Assembly (NCBI GenBank): GCA_040954595.2
Contig: CM082580.2
Location: 12,586,001 to 12,650,000 of the forward strand
Direction: 5' to 3'
Source of the DNA: Balanoglossus misakiensis
Taxonomy: Eukaryota; Hemichordata
DNA: 64,000 nucleotides
Shown: piece after piece, positions 41,401 to 52,955 of the stretch
How the letters are laid out: every line of letters begins with the position of its first letter
Position numbering within the stretch: the first letter of the stretch is position 1
Position numbers and translations under genes: made by a program
Notes under the pieces: generated by a model
Seen by the model: the letters and a program-made list of their open reading frames with translations, nothing else
Database searches by the model: none
What the model was told of the DNA's origin: nothing

Positions 41401-43141
41401 GTAAAGCATTAGACGTCTTATCGATTTGCATCACATCATTATAACTTGGCGGATTTGGACCAGCGAGTAAGAATGATGGGGGATTTGAGTCAGGTAAGAA
41501 TGATGGGGGCTTTGGGTCAGGAATGAGAAAACTTTGGCCCCATGTAAACTCTTCAATCAGGTAAGAAATAATGTTCCCATGTAGAGTTGCAGAATTTTTC
41601 TGATTTCTGCTTTTCTGAAATTTTCTTACAAGTTGTTCATACTTTTTATTTGTCTTTGTACACTTTGCACGGAGCTGTGTCTCTGTTCTATTTGTTGTGT
41701 TGACCGCAGCAAACCGCTGTAGCCAGGTAAGGAGGAGACTCAAGGGATTGCAGCGAAACAGTGATCCAAACTTTTTACTGGTGAAGTAAAGTTCCAGAAT
41801 TTCTTTATGTGTCAATGCCAAATGAGCACAACTAGTACACTCCTCCAGCAGACTGGATCTAAAATGAAAAAATTAAATAAAATTAGTTCAACTGAACGGT
41901 TTACAAGTAATGGGACAGCAACTCCAACATTTGATAAATTCACCTCCACAGTACAGTAGCAATGCATGTTACACAAAAATGACAATAAGCATTTCAACAT
42001 GATAGAGAAAAATACCATGTAATTATGATTTGAATATCAAATTTGTCAGCTACTGTTGCTATAAAAAGATCTATGTAAATATATATAACCACCTCAATTA
42101 TGCCATAACTATATGTGTTACATTCAACATGCATTTTGTTGCACTTCAAAAATAAAAACAAAATACTTTGGGTGCAGTGAAATTTTACGCTGCTTAAAAT
42201 TGTGTAACTTAATTCTCGTTTGATATTGATCTTACGTGTGTATTTCAACAAAATATGGGAGTGAATATTAGTGAACACATACATACACAAACTCTGTCAT
42301 AATATAAACACCAGCCCAGTGTCTTAAATTTTTGTTTCTGAAAAATACCAGGTATTTTCTTATGTCGTAACAGAAAGAAAGAAAATGAACAAGTAAGCTT
42401 TTCAATGTGTTCACCAATCTTCAGAAATGTGTGTACATTCTAAGACAAAAACATGTTCTCAATAAATTTACAAGCAACAGCTACTAAAATAATTTACAGC
42501 TACTGAATTAATTTACTTTTAATAAGCTAGGGCAGAATGAGAAACCACACAAAAGCAATAAAAGAATCCACCACCAGTATTACAAAATCAAAATTAAAAA
42601 AACAACTTACAATAACAAAATAAACCAATGCCATTGAAACGTGAACTGGTGCTTTCATCTGGAAACAAGTCTTTCATCATCACAACGATTAAACTGAACT
42701 GAAATAAAATTACATCAATAAATAATAAATTCAACAGAATATGAAACGATAGTCCTTGTTATAACGGTGGATTCACAATCAAACGAAAACAAAAATACAA
42801 ACGGAAAGCAAGAAACGCTTGTCTATGTCACGATAATATCGAATCGAAAACCCGGAAGTGATTGTGCGATTTTGTATGTGACACTGTAATATCGAGAAAA
42901 CAAAAAAAACAGGCAAATCTGAATCAAAATGAAACAAAATTGATTATAAAACTTTACAAATGAAACCATAACTAAAGCAGTCGACATATACGAAACGAAA
43001 ACATCACCTAAACAACACTTACGTGTAAGGATCGAAGCCACGCTGTACGAGGGACATGCTTGGCGTCCGTCGCCATGTAACTGTAGGTACCGCTGAGTCG
43101 GCTACCCGGTCGGCTAACTCTAGATTGATCCGCGCAAACAT
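38468..43141 (-). CDS. Transposase-like protein with DDE-type layout, coiled coil and acidic tail
   Basis: Exon 1 is 43141-43023 (ATG, MFARINLELADRV.., donor GTAAGT). Exon 2 is 41858-38468 (acceptor TTTTAG). They join at AC|A and give 1169 residues; the large exon has no ATG at its start, which supports a separate first exon. Layout: PPSF/PPSY/PPPY proline motifs near residues 157-196, a long coiled coil (about 230-450), then a globular part with MTDKTTKG (D516), ARMSDRAAT (D600), FTCGAHKLTN (C646, H649) and NDPCESDFGLLD (E916). The C-terminus is a Lys/Glu-rich helix followed by repeated acidic blocks and LPLSK motifs. D-D spacing of 84, a CxxH 46 residues later, and D-E spacing of 316 resemble hAT-type RNase H transposases with a helical insertion. 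The catalytic assignment is inference. The frame is intact, so the element may be young or active. Confidence 0.75.
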
Positions 43142-43452
43142 TTTCGATCGGATCTCTCTGAAATTGTGACTGAATAGACACTGAATGTCACAGAATCCAA
43201 ATATTGGGGTTCCGTTTTTCAAATTTGGACGATAATTGATGCAGGATATCGTGGAAATAAACGATATTTACCGATGTCACTGAGCTTTCTGTCCGGGCGT
43301 TGCAGCTGAAGGAACCCTCATGTAGTAAAACTCTAAGCCTAGGCCTTTAAAGAGCTGTCATCTGATTGGCCAAAATCCATGTAGTATTTACGCGGAAAGG
43401 GGGTTAAATATCCAATCGAAAAAGTCGTTTGAAAAACACCTACTACCGATCG

Positions 43453-43466
43453 CCACTAGAGGGCGC
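43453..43466 (+). promoter_or_regulatory. CTCF-like motif CCACTAGAGGGCGC inside the transposon
   Basis: The 14-mer matches the bilaterian CTCF core closely. It lies about 310 bp upstream of the transposase start codon, within the right arm of the element. Motif match only. Confidence 0.45.
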
Positions 43467-43706
43467 CCTTTCGCATCATTCAAACCAGGTCACGTACACA
43501 AACACACAGAGTACAGAAGTTCTTGCCGATTTTAGACCTTTTAAGCAGAGAGTTGGACGATCAGTGATAATTCAAAACAACATTTTATTGGAAGAAAATA
43601 ACTTTATTTAGGAAAGAGAGTGACAATGACAGAAAGCTACAATTTTTTTTCTATTTATAAGGGTTTCAAAATAGCCTGAACAGGCTTACCAGCATGGGCC
43701 TCCCTA

Positions 43707-43713
43707 CCCCTGG
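43707..43713. repeat. Right target-site duplication CCCCTGG(T)
   Basis: Partner of 36865-36871; the following T extends the match to 8 bp. Exon 3 of the host gene continues on this side up to 43786. Confidence 0.8.
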
Positions 43714-44116
43714 TTGGGAACGATGCAACACGAGTGACGTTGGTCGACGGTTGCCGGAGCTGTTGCTGCTGTTGCACAAGCATTATCTATTGGACGTAAA
43801 GCGATAAAATAACGTATGTCTGATTGGTGTTTTTGTGTTATTTAGGAGAAATAAGCCAATGCAAAACCCCAAAATAGTATCTGGCAAGAAAACCTACCTG
43901 TCTCTCACCAACACCACAACAGTATAGGAACGAGGCAATGCACGACACAATGAGCACAGCCAGTGCTACTAGTTCCACCAGGACGTACAACACTAGTCCA
44001 CTCCCCCTGTACAGCAACACCACCGTCGATTCCCAGTAGGCACCGATAGCGGACAGAATCATGGAAAACAGGGCACACAAGGTCACCAAAATGTTCATAA
44101 GAAAAAATACCAGGGA

Positions 44117-47100
44117 CTGTGTAGGAAATGAAAACAATGTTGAGTAGTTATGTATATGTACATGTATATACTTTTCGTGACAGGATTGCATACGCCAGGT
44201 TATCGCGGAAAGTTGACTTGGTCTTGGGAAAGAAGAACCAAGATCAGCACCACAAATAATCTATCAGAGACGAATATTCAGTAATGGGATGAATGAATAA
44301 AGGATGGCTGTATGATAAACATAGCGCTATATGTGGATGGGTAAGACACCATTTGTGCATTGAGAGTATATCGTTAACAAGTGGAATTTCACCCGCCGGA
44401 ATAACTTTTAGATTGCATCGATCCACAACGTGCGTCGTGAGAGTTTCCGGGGAAAACAGCGAATGGTTGATATGGATCGGTCGCAGCGAAAACCATTGAA
44501 GATTAAAGACACCGACTTGGTGCGTTCTCAAGCGATAATGGAATTGATAATCGTGGTGGCATTTGAGTTTCCCACCACTCCGCGAGCAATTGTCGTGGAA
44601 GACATGAAATACCGCTTGCGGGGGAGGGGGGGGGGGGATTCAACATGCAGATCCACGGCGATTTGAATCAGCAGCTTCACATTCGATAAATAACGGAACA
44701 AGACAATTTGCGGTAGATGCTGTACTTCATTGTTCGCGTGTTTGAGGCAGAGGGTTGTTGCAGAGAGTTAACAAAAAAAACTGTATCGCAAAACAGCCAA
44801 ACTATAAACCTTCAGGATGAGTTAGGCTTGTATCATCCTTACCATAGACTCCACCTTTTCACCTTTGGACATCAGAATACCACTGACTCCTGTAGCGATC
44901 GCCTTGAAAGAAAGAAAAACACAGGAAAGATCAGGCGTGACGTGGTGTCGAATAGTGAAGAAAAATGACTGGATACATTGAAATCAACCGCATGATGTCT
45001 GGAACAAGTCGTTCGAGGGCTCCACTGACGGTGTCGTCTGGGACAACCTGGGCAATATCGCTTTATGCACAGGTTGAGGAAATTGGAAATTTTCACGCTA
45101 AGTAAATAAAAAACTCGTCACAATAGCCTTTTTCATGCCTTATCACGTGTTTACAAAATGGCGTCGTTGGCAGAATCATGGTTTCCAGTCACATAATCTT
45201 ATTATCGGTCATAAACGATATCTCAAGACTTACGCATATTTCTACAATTCCCCTAACACACACAAATCTGATATCTTGGCGTTCTTTTGAATTCCAGTCT
45301 CTCACACGGGATGAATAAAACGCCTTATGTTCAATGAACTACTTCAATCATATGCCTTTCAAACAGCCAGTTTCTGCTGATTACTCACACTAGGTGGTAA
45401 TTCTAGATCCGCTACTATGTCTTACTTGACTTTTTTCTTCGCTGTCGTTCAGACTTGTCTGCCTACGCGAACAATTGCAGCCCCACACAGGGTAATCTAA
45501 GAGAGGTTGTCAATTTCTCAGAAAAATTGTAATGTAACGATAATCAACTCCCGTCGTTTGGAAAAGTATTGACCTTTTCAGACTCGTTATTAGCCAAACG
45601 CGAGTGGACAGTTTTTCTTGGGATTTTGCGCACCCTATATTAGATTTTACGTCAAAGCCGATAAACGCAAACGAGGTAAAATTGTAAAATTCGACATTGT
45701 GGTTTTTTCTTTATATCACGTACTTCTGTAATGACCCTAAAGCGATCGAGTTTGCGTGCGAATTGTAAATTGTCGTACTTGGGAATTTTATCAGATCTTG
45801 GACAGATCGTCTGTGACTCATGTGCAAATCTATCATAATTTATATCACTTCGATCCAAGTACAAGCTGTTCATCAATGAATAAACGTCTCCTGGACAATG
45901 CCCAGGGTTTTTTTCTCTGAAAATGTCTCCCGACTCTTCGAGCAGAAGGCAGAAGCATCTGAAGAAAAACTGTTTTCAGGAGAGTAGACATCTTTAACAT
46001 CCTCGTCACGCGTGTAGGCCTAGACACGTGCCTCCTCTGAGGTTACGTCCTAGTCCATTGAGGCAGTCATTTGGTGCACACAGCATACGCGTCCGCGGGG
46101 GTCAAATAAAACGTTTCTATGGCAACCAGCATCTACATCGAAGGGTTTGGCAGTCAACCAAAAGTCTAATCAAAAATCGCCCCAAGGACCTTGTCTGGGC
46201 AAACTATAACGAGTAAAATGCGCATGGTAAACTATGGACGTTTTTTTTCTCCCAACGCGTGTATCTATACGTGGAAAACGACGCATACATGTACATGTTA
46301 TAATTATCTTCGTTTAAAATAGAAATTTTAGGTGTGCTTCAACGAATCTCACAAAATCTTACAAAATAAGCAGATCTAGAAATTTTAAACCCAAAGAAGA
46401 TCTCTTTTTTTTCAGAAAAAATATACCGCCAATCTCTATTAACTCTATGGTCACGCGATGATTTTATGAAAACAATACCGATGAACACCCAGGCCAGCTG
46501 TGCATAAAACACGACCTTTTAACAGCATCCATTATTCTCATGTGTATAACATGCAAATACATGTGCATATATCTGGCAAATGCACCTGTTGTCAACCTAA
46601 TACTTCCTTGACTTCACTTAGCTTAAAGTGAATTCGAACTGGCAACTGTTCGAATGACAAAATAAATCATTTATTGCCGAAGATGTTGGAATCATTTTGT
46701 GTGGTACGAGCTACACTGCCTTTCTATTATTTGTATTAGACTGCTTGCAACAGAAACCTCACAACGTCTCTATTGACAAAAGCGTTCGGCTGTACAACCA
46801 TATATTCAGTTATTTCAGCTACTTAAAAGAAAGAAAACCGACCAAAACGATAGAACTCTGCTTTTGAGACATACAGCCGCCGAGATACCGCCCGCAGATA
46901 GCTTTGCTTTGGCTTTTAAACTTAAAGGATTAGACAACATGGCTTTCTAATTTCGATTTACTTGCACAGCAATCGTAGCTTCACATAACCCGCCTTCGTG
47001 TCGTGGGAAAGGCTCTCTCCAGATGAAAAATTCATGGCCTCTTCAAGAGAAATTCGCAATCAAAGCAATTCGGAAGACATCTGCGGTGATGGAGAACGAC

Positions 47101-50100
47101 GTAATATGTTATTTGTGACCCCTCCGTTTCAATCGCGCACAGTAAAACGTCCACTGAACAATCGAGAACTCTCAGTGAATCCGTCCCACAGGCCACAAAG
47201 TCATGCATACACGTATATGTATGCAATCAATAGATGAAGATAAGGACCGACAAAAATAGCCTGTCTATTTTTTCATATTTTCTCCGCGCTTCACGATTTT
47301 CTGGGTGGTATTCTACAAGTAATAATTCTCCATGAAAGAGTATTGTATTGTTTCCGCCTACAATACTCGGTGACTTTCCGTGTACTGTAAACATGAGCCA
47401 CGCATCCCCGGGGAGTAAATTCAAAAGCTCGATGCACGCGGATATACCCCCGCCCATCCATTTTGCATTTGCGGGTCATTTATCATCAGGATTCGTCTGG
47501 ATTTTCAAGTTCTGCAAGCAAGGCGCAGAGATTCTTTGTAAACGCAAATACCTCAATGAATGTACCTTGAATTGCCGCAGGACAATTCCACAGGACAGCT
47601 ATGTCTTTCCATGGGTTTGCGCAGTACAGCGCGACGGAGTAATATGAAATCTTTCACCCGAAGGAGTTTTAGGCAATTCGGTAAAACACACAGTATCATT
47701 AGTCGCAGCGTGTAGTCTGAGGGGTAGTTTTACGCTAAGATATTTTGGCGCCATCTGAAAGTCGCCCGCCCAGGATTTCTGAATTTCAAACAGTGCAGGG
47801 GCCAGAAAATGTGTCCGTTTTTTTCAGCCCAAACACAAATCAAAAACATTATTGCAGGCTGAAAGTTCAAGGGAAATTCAATTTTCTTTGAAATGAGCCC
47901 GAGTGAGATGGACAAAATAATTCTAATAGAGGGGCTGTGGTTGGGCTTGTCAACCGAACACAAGCTGCCATGCATTTGAACGACGTATTCACTGAAGAGG
48001 ATATACATGTATAGACCAAGATTTAGCATAATTGAGCTTTACGGCACGTATGGCACTTATAGTGTATTGACGTAACAATATATTGTTTAAAACATTTAGA
48101 CTAAACACTCGAAAGGGCGGCAGCCGTGCATGTAGTCCCTGCAAAACATTTTTTTTTCAATTCCATTCAGCATAATAGGAGCCAGTGAAAGGAAGTACAT
48201 GTAGACATGACGCACGTGTATTGTCCAATGATGACTACAGCTACAAGCACGTGATTGTACAAAATGTAAAAAAGTTAGCATTTCCGAGGACTTGCACTTG
48301 TCTTTACAGGTACATTACAGGTTGGTTCAAGTGACGTGACGTTTTAACACTCTCGAATCTGCAAGCATGAAGGAGTAGAACACTGACTCAGAGAGAAAAT
48401 GGAAAAGTGTCGGGTTGTGCCGATGACAATCTGCGAGCCATTTTAGGTTTGCCGTTACCATGGTAATATTTTATCGTGTTCCCCAGGGACAGCGCGCTAA
48501 TGGAAACTTGTAATCTGCGATATGTTTTCTATTATTCACCGGATCCCTCGGTTGTTTAAAACGCAGGTGTTACATCTTTCGGAATGTAACCGCTTGGCCT
48601 ACTGCAATGGAGCAATTGCATTTCAGCAAATCGTGGAAATTTTGCAAAGTAAGGATTTCACACGTAGGCTTTTTCTCTCAAAAATGGTTTTCCATGCCCG
48701 AAATGTTGTACAGAAGAACTGAACCCCCCCCCCTGCTGTATAGATAGTACATGTACACATCCCGTTTATCCCAGAAATAATCAGACCACATTTCTTGAAA
48801 TAGAGTAGGAAACTGTTAATTGCACATTTTCGAACACACAAACAGTCGTCACCTTATAGAAGCACCGACTGAAGAAATGCTGTATATTGCTTTTCGACAC
48901 AATAGTCGTAAATGAGCCTAAAAGGAGCAAGGACGTGCCCCGGATATTCTATGAGGGCACATAATAAACTCTGTATCCGTAGTCTGTTACTGTTCATTAG
49001 TAACAAAAGACACAGATGCACTGCAAACATGTCCCTTTCACTATACATGTACATGCAACTGGAATTTAAGCCAACGTTGCTTTTGTAATAACCTACGGTA
49101 ATATGTGGATAAACAGTGTCTAGGAGTTTGCATTTACTTCACCCATTTGCCCTTCATGTTGATTAACAGACAGAGCAAGGTCGTATAGGTTTGATTGAAA
49201 AAAAAACAGACATTCACTCTGCTGTATATTGTAACAGGCAGGGTATTATATGTAACTCGTGTAACAGGCAACAATTGGGGCACCTGTCACAAACAACTTA
49301 TTCGATGTACTATTATCATTATCCATCAGAACAAGCGTATTACATGTTTCCGAGTCCTTGAGATGACATAAATTAAACAACCATAGCTGCAGCAGATTTT
49401 GTTTGCTGCGATTAGAATTATCATCAGGATAAGCTTATGTGAACAGATGGTATTACGCGAGGTTGCTGTAAAGTGACACTTCTATTGACGCCGAATACAT
49501 CAGTTTTCACTATCGTTCAGAAAAGACAGCGTTACAAAACAAATTAACCCCTATATGCCATATGGGGGACTATACAAAGTCAGTAATATAAGTATAACTC
49601 AACTAAAGGAAAACATGCTGAAAGTTTGCCCTCAATAAATCACAGATACAAGGGTTGCAGGTTGATCGTACTAATAATTTTGGAAATTGCATTTGCTTGA
49701 TCCTTTGTAACAGCCGTTGTTAGATTATATTTCCATTATTACATTATCGAACGACAGCCAGCATATGATTTAAAAAATCACATCATCACATTTTCCTCGA
49801 GACTGGGTGAGTACTAAACTGTTTAGTTCATCACGTGACTCGCATTTACGGAAAGCAAGCTGACTACCATAAAGCCTACTGAGAAGATTGACAGGCGTCA
49901 GCATTAACAACAGCCTGAATATGTTTGATGGATATGATAAGTTAGAATGCAAACCGAGACACTTAACTCTAGAAGTAGCTTCGGGAATTGACAGTCGCTA
50001 TGAGAAAATATACTTTTTTTTCAGAGAGAATCGCGCGTTTACTGAACTGAAGGCACAATGTTCACATATAAACTGGCCTGAGTTTAATCTAATTCTGTGC

Positions 50101-51623
50101 CTAGGGGGCCAGAAATGCATTGAACTCCGGGGAAATCTGGGATATCACACTAACTTTCTCCACTGGAGAGTCTTTTATAGCCAATGTGCTCCCATAGGCC
50201 CGTTAATATAGGATAGTTTCGTGTTTATACTCAGTGAGGAGAGAGAGGAATGGAAAAATGGAATTGAAATTGAAAGTCTAAATGGCGGAAAATGAGTGAA
50301 TGTCGTATTTCTTTCGGTCGTTTCATGAATGAGCACAAGATGTAATCATGGATGTCAGTCTCGCGTATTCTCGCTATGACATAATAACAACATATGGAAG
50401 GATTGAATCTACTTTTCGTATTTATATTTGAAAAATTAATCTGTTTTCTGGATTTTTTGAGTGACGTTTGATTAAAATATAATCACTGGCATTAGAGAAA
50501 AAAAAGGTATTCACTCAATCTCTATTTACCTCCGGCTTAACAAGTCCCGAGAGATCTCGCGTGTTTTCGTGCGTGTGACTGATGTTGCAGCTACGATGCT
50601 TACACTCACGCGAATTTACGGTTTCGGGTAAAAGGTATACTCTGACTTTACACAGCGTCGGCTTACTTAACGCCTCCGCGCACGTCACGTGGGCATTTGA
50701 AGAAGACGACGAGCGAGCGAGGCAACAAGAACCCGAGTCACGTTTCTCGGTTTGAAAAGCCGTGTTGCAGAATAAAAAGATGGCGATTTGAAGTCGGAAA
50801 ACAACACCGGATATAGAAACTTGGCATTACTGCCAGGTATATATATGCGTGTTCAACTCTTGTTTTGCCACGGGCTTTAAATAGTGTCGTGCACACATGC
50901 AAAGGATATTCAAATTAGAACGCTTGTCAAGAGGGTACGCGGAAGAAATCCAGCATTTATGTAAAAATGACTTGCTATATATTAATCACATTTCTGTGTG
51001 GTCACTTTTTACTTTTCAGATATAATAGCATATCCGCCCGCTCAGACAGAATTATTGACTGCCCCCTTAAATAAATGACACATTTCAAGAAATCCATGTT
51101 CTGATTAGTGTTGACATGTTATATCTGAAATTGTTCGTAATTGGCAGACGACGTCCCAGTCAGCTTCCCGCGGCAGTTTAGCTTCCATTGCTACTTCACT
51201 AACAAGGTATACCATTGCCATTAGTGATTAGCAATCGGGCCAGATGCTTCAGTGGTTATTACAATTTACCCTGAAGATTGTGAAATTGTAATTGGCTACA
51301 ACAATCAAAATGAGAGATAAATAAAATTCGACGTGTAAAATGAATCGGGTTCTTTTCGTGTCGACCTGATTATCAGGAATGAGAAGCCGTAAACGGTGAA
51401 TAACGTTCACCATTTTGTCTTTATCTGACTTCTTTTGAACAGCGTATTTTGGTTGGTTTACCTTGCAGATTGTTATCTCAGGCAGGGGACTGCAGAACCT
51501 GAAACCAAATGCCACACGGTTCATAGTCTGATTTGTCATTAGGGATCGTTAAGTTTGTAAATTGAGTGAGTCGTCTTGCAAGAATGAGAAAGGCGTGCGT
51601 TGGGCGTTACAGTTTCAACTTAC
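44117..51623 (-). other. Intron 1 of MS4A-like gene A
   Basis: A 7.5-kb intron by the present model. It holds short open frames on both strands but none with convincing splice context or family likeness. A G-run at about 44626-44637 and a C-run near 48724-48733 are the only simple repeats noted. An undetected gene cannot be excluded. Confidence 0.45.
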
Positions 51624-51776
51624 CAGTAGTCCTGTCCACACCGGCGATCCTGCGTTCCTATAGTAACCAGAGACGAAGCAGACGGACAAGCAGGGCGCTC
51701 CGACGATCAGTAGAACAACCCCGCCGAAAATAATAGCGATGCTGATGCCGTACATGTTATCTTTTGTGTATGGCAT

Positions 51777-52955
51777 TGTGACTGTTAATCTGCGGTGAAC
51801 GCACGCTCTCTGAGCGGTACTGCGTGAAATGACAACCGCCGTACTGCAGTAGGATTCACGATTGGTTCTTGCGAGGTGTTTGAAGCTTGAGAAATATATG
51901 AATCCCGTTGCCGCGATATTTAATCCGTATATGTACGTTGTCGACACGTGAACCGATCCTCTGTCGCCATGTGTAATATACGGATGAGACGGTCCTTTCA
52001 CCTCGATGTCGTGTCTGGAAAGAGTCGACGCCGCCGCTCGTGTCTTCTTGGCGGAGCGCGAGAAACGATCCCTTGAATTGGCTGTTCTGTTCAGGAAGGT
52101 GAATCGTCAAAATGAAAACACGGAATGGAATGATGTCGTCACTGTTATGTTTCACAACGGACCTCTGCCTCGACCTGAGTGCGTCAAATGTTTCTGACAG
52201 CTACAAGCTTTTCAAGGCCCGATATTCATTCGTGCACATAAATAACAAGTCGGATGTCCACGAGATATATCCTCTTCTAACGAACACCATTACCGGCTTT
52301 GCGCGTTTCCAACTGACGTGTCTGTTCTCCGTTTTTCCAAAGTCGACTGTAACGAGCCACCATGTCCAATTGATATGAACAACCCGGGATAACAAGTTAC
52401 GGTAGGACGACTTCAAGTGGTGCGTAAGCCTATAGCTTGAAGTGAGACGTTTCGTCAAGAAACATGAGAATGATAATGTCCACATACACATGTAGGCCTA
52501 CATGTATATGAATTCACGTTTTAACCGGCAATCATATCCGCGTACAGTGACACCACTTGTTGGACTCCGACGATTAACGATGAGAGGAATGCGCAGCGAA
52601 GTGTGCGTTTTATCTCCCCGAGAGTGCCTTGGCAACCCTAATGCAGCAATGATCCAATTTGCCTCCAATAGCCTAGTTTTAATAACTGAGGGCGCTATAC
52701 ATTGTCAGTCGCCAACGACAAGCTCCGAATCAACCGACTTGTTTTGTTAATTATTAACTTCACCTGTTCCATGTAAACACAGGAGAAGGGTCAACGGTGT
52801 TGGTCGCCATAATATCAAGCATGACAGTACGGAATATGGCCACCGTGACATGATCGTTGATATAATACGATTTGGCGACCAGGACGCCTCATTCCCCTAT
52901 GCAGCCTTTCGAGTTGAATATGCAGAACTAACCTGGGACCTGTACAAGTCTCCGA
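51777..52955. other. Divergent promoter region, MS4A-like gene A and DUF229 gene
   Basis: The two start codons point away from each other across 1.2 kb. The part nearest the MS4A-like gene is CpG-rich (GAGTCGACGCCGCCGCTCG near 52022). TGAGGGCGCTATA at about 52688 resembles the downstream half of a CTCF site. Small open frames here are not supported. Confidence 0.4.

Larger units (their letters stand above)
36872..43706 (-). mobile_element. DNA transposon of about 6.8 kb with spliced transposase-like gene
   Basis: The ends are inverted: TAGGGAGGCCAATG on the left and, on the other strand, TAGGGAGGCCCATG on the right (10 of 10 identical, then 13 of 14). They are flanked by direct repeats CCCCTGG(T). 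Removing the element and one repeat restores an open exon of the host gene, which independently supports both boundaries. Inside, on the minus strand, is one two-exon gene (43141-38468). The left arm (36872-38467) is AT-rich, non-coding and hosts a nested miniature element. The right arm holds the promoter side. The 7-8 bp duplication and the transposase layout point to a hAT-like class, but the terminal sequence and accessory domains do not match one family that I can name. Confidence 0.82.
36678..51776 (-). pseudogene. MS4A/CD20-like membrane gene A, exon 3 interrupted by a transposon
   Basis: Exon 1 is 51776-51624 (51 codons, MPYTKDNMYG..). Exon 2 is 44116-43898 (73 codons, ending GVGERQ). 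Exon 3 starts at 43786 after acceptor CCAATAG and breaks at 43713; it resumes at 36870 and ends with a TAA at 36678-36680. All junctions are phase 0. The two exon 3 pieces (74 and 193 nt) add to 267 nt, exactly 89 codons with no internal stop. The intact product would be 212 residues: TM1 in exon 1, two to three segments in exon 2 (GSPVWTGLL.. and LVLYVLVELVALAVLIVSC then YCC, as in MS4A TM4), and a Gln- and His-containing tail ending NPPVYSECV. Read straight through this sequence, translation enters the transposon and stops at 43655-43657, losing that tail. Whether other haplotypes carry an intact copy is unknown. Confidence 0.78.

Noticed and set aside
42613-42659. Small exon-like segment in the transposon with good acceptor (TTTCCAG) and donor (GTAAGT)
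   Set aside because: Joined to exon 1 it gives an immediate stop (ACA TGA). Direct joining of exon 1 to the large exon keeps frame. It could still be an alternative non-coding exon.
44244-51539. Several 60-110 codon frames in intron 1 of MS4A-like gene A
   Set aside because: No splice sites in phase, no family resemblance, and size is as expected by chance.
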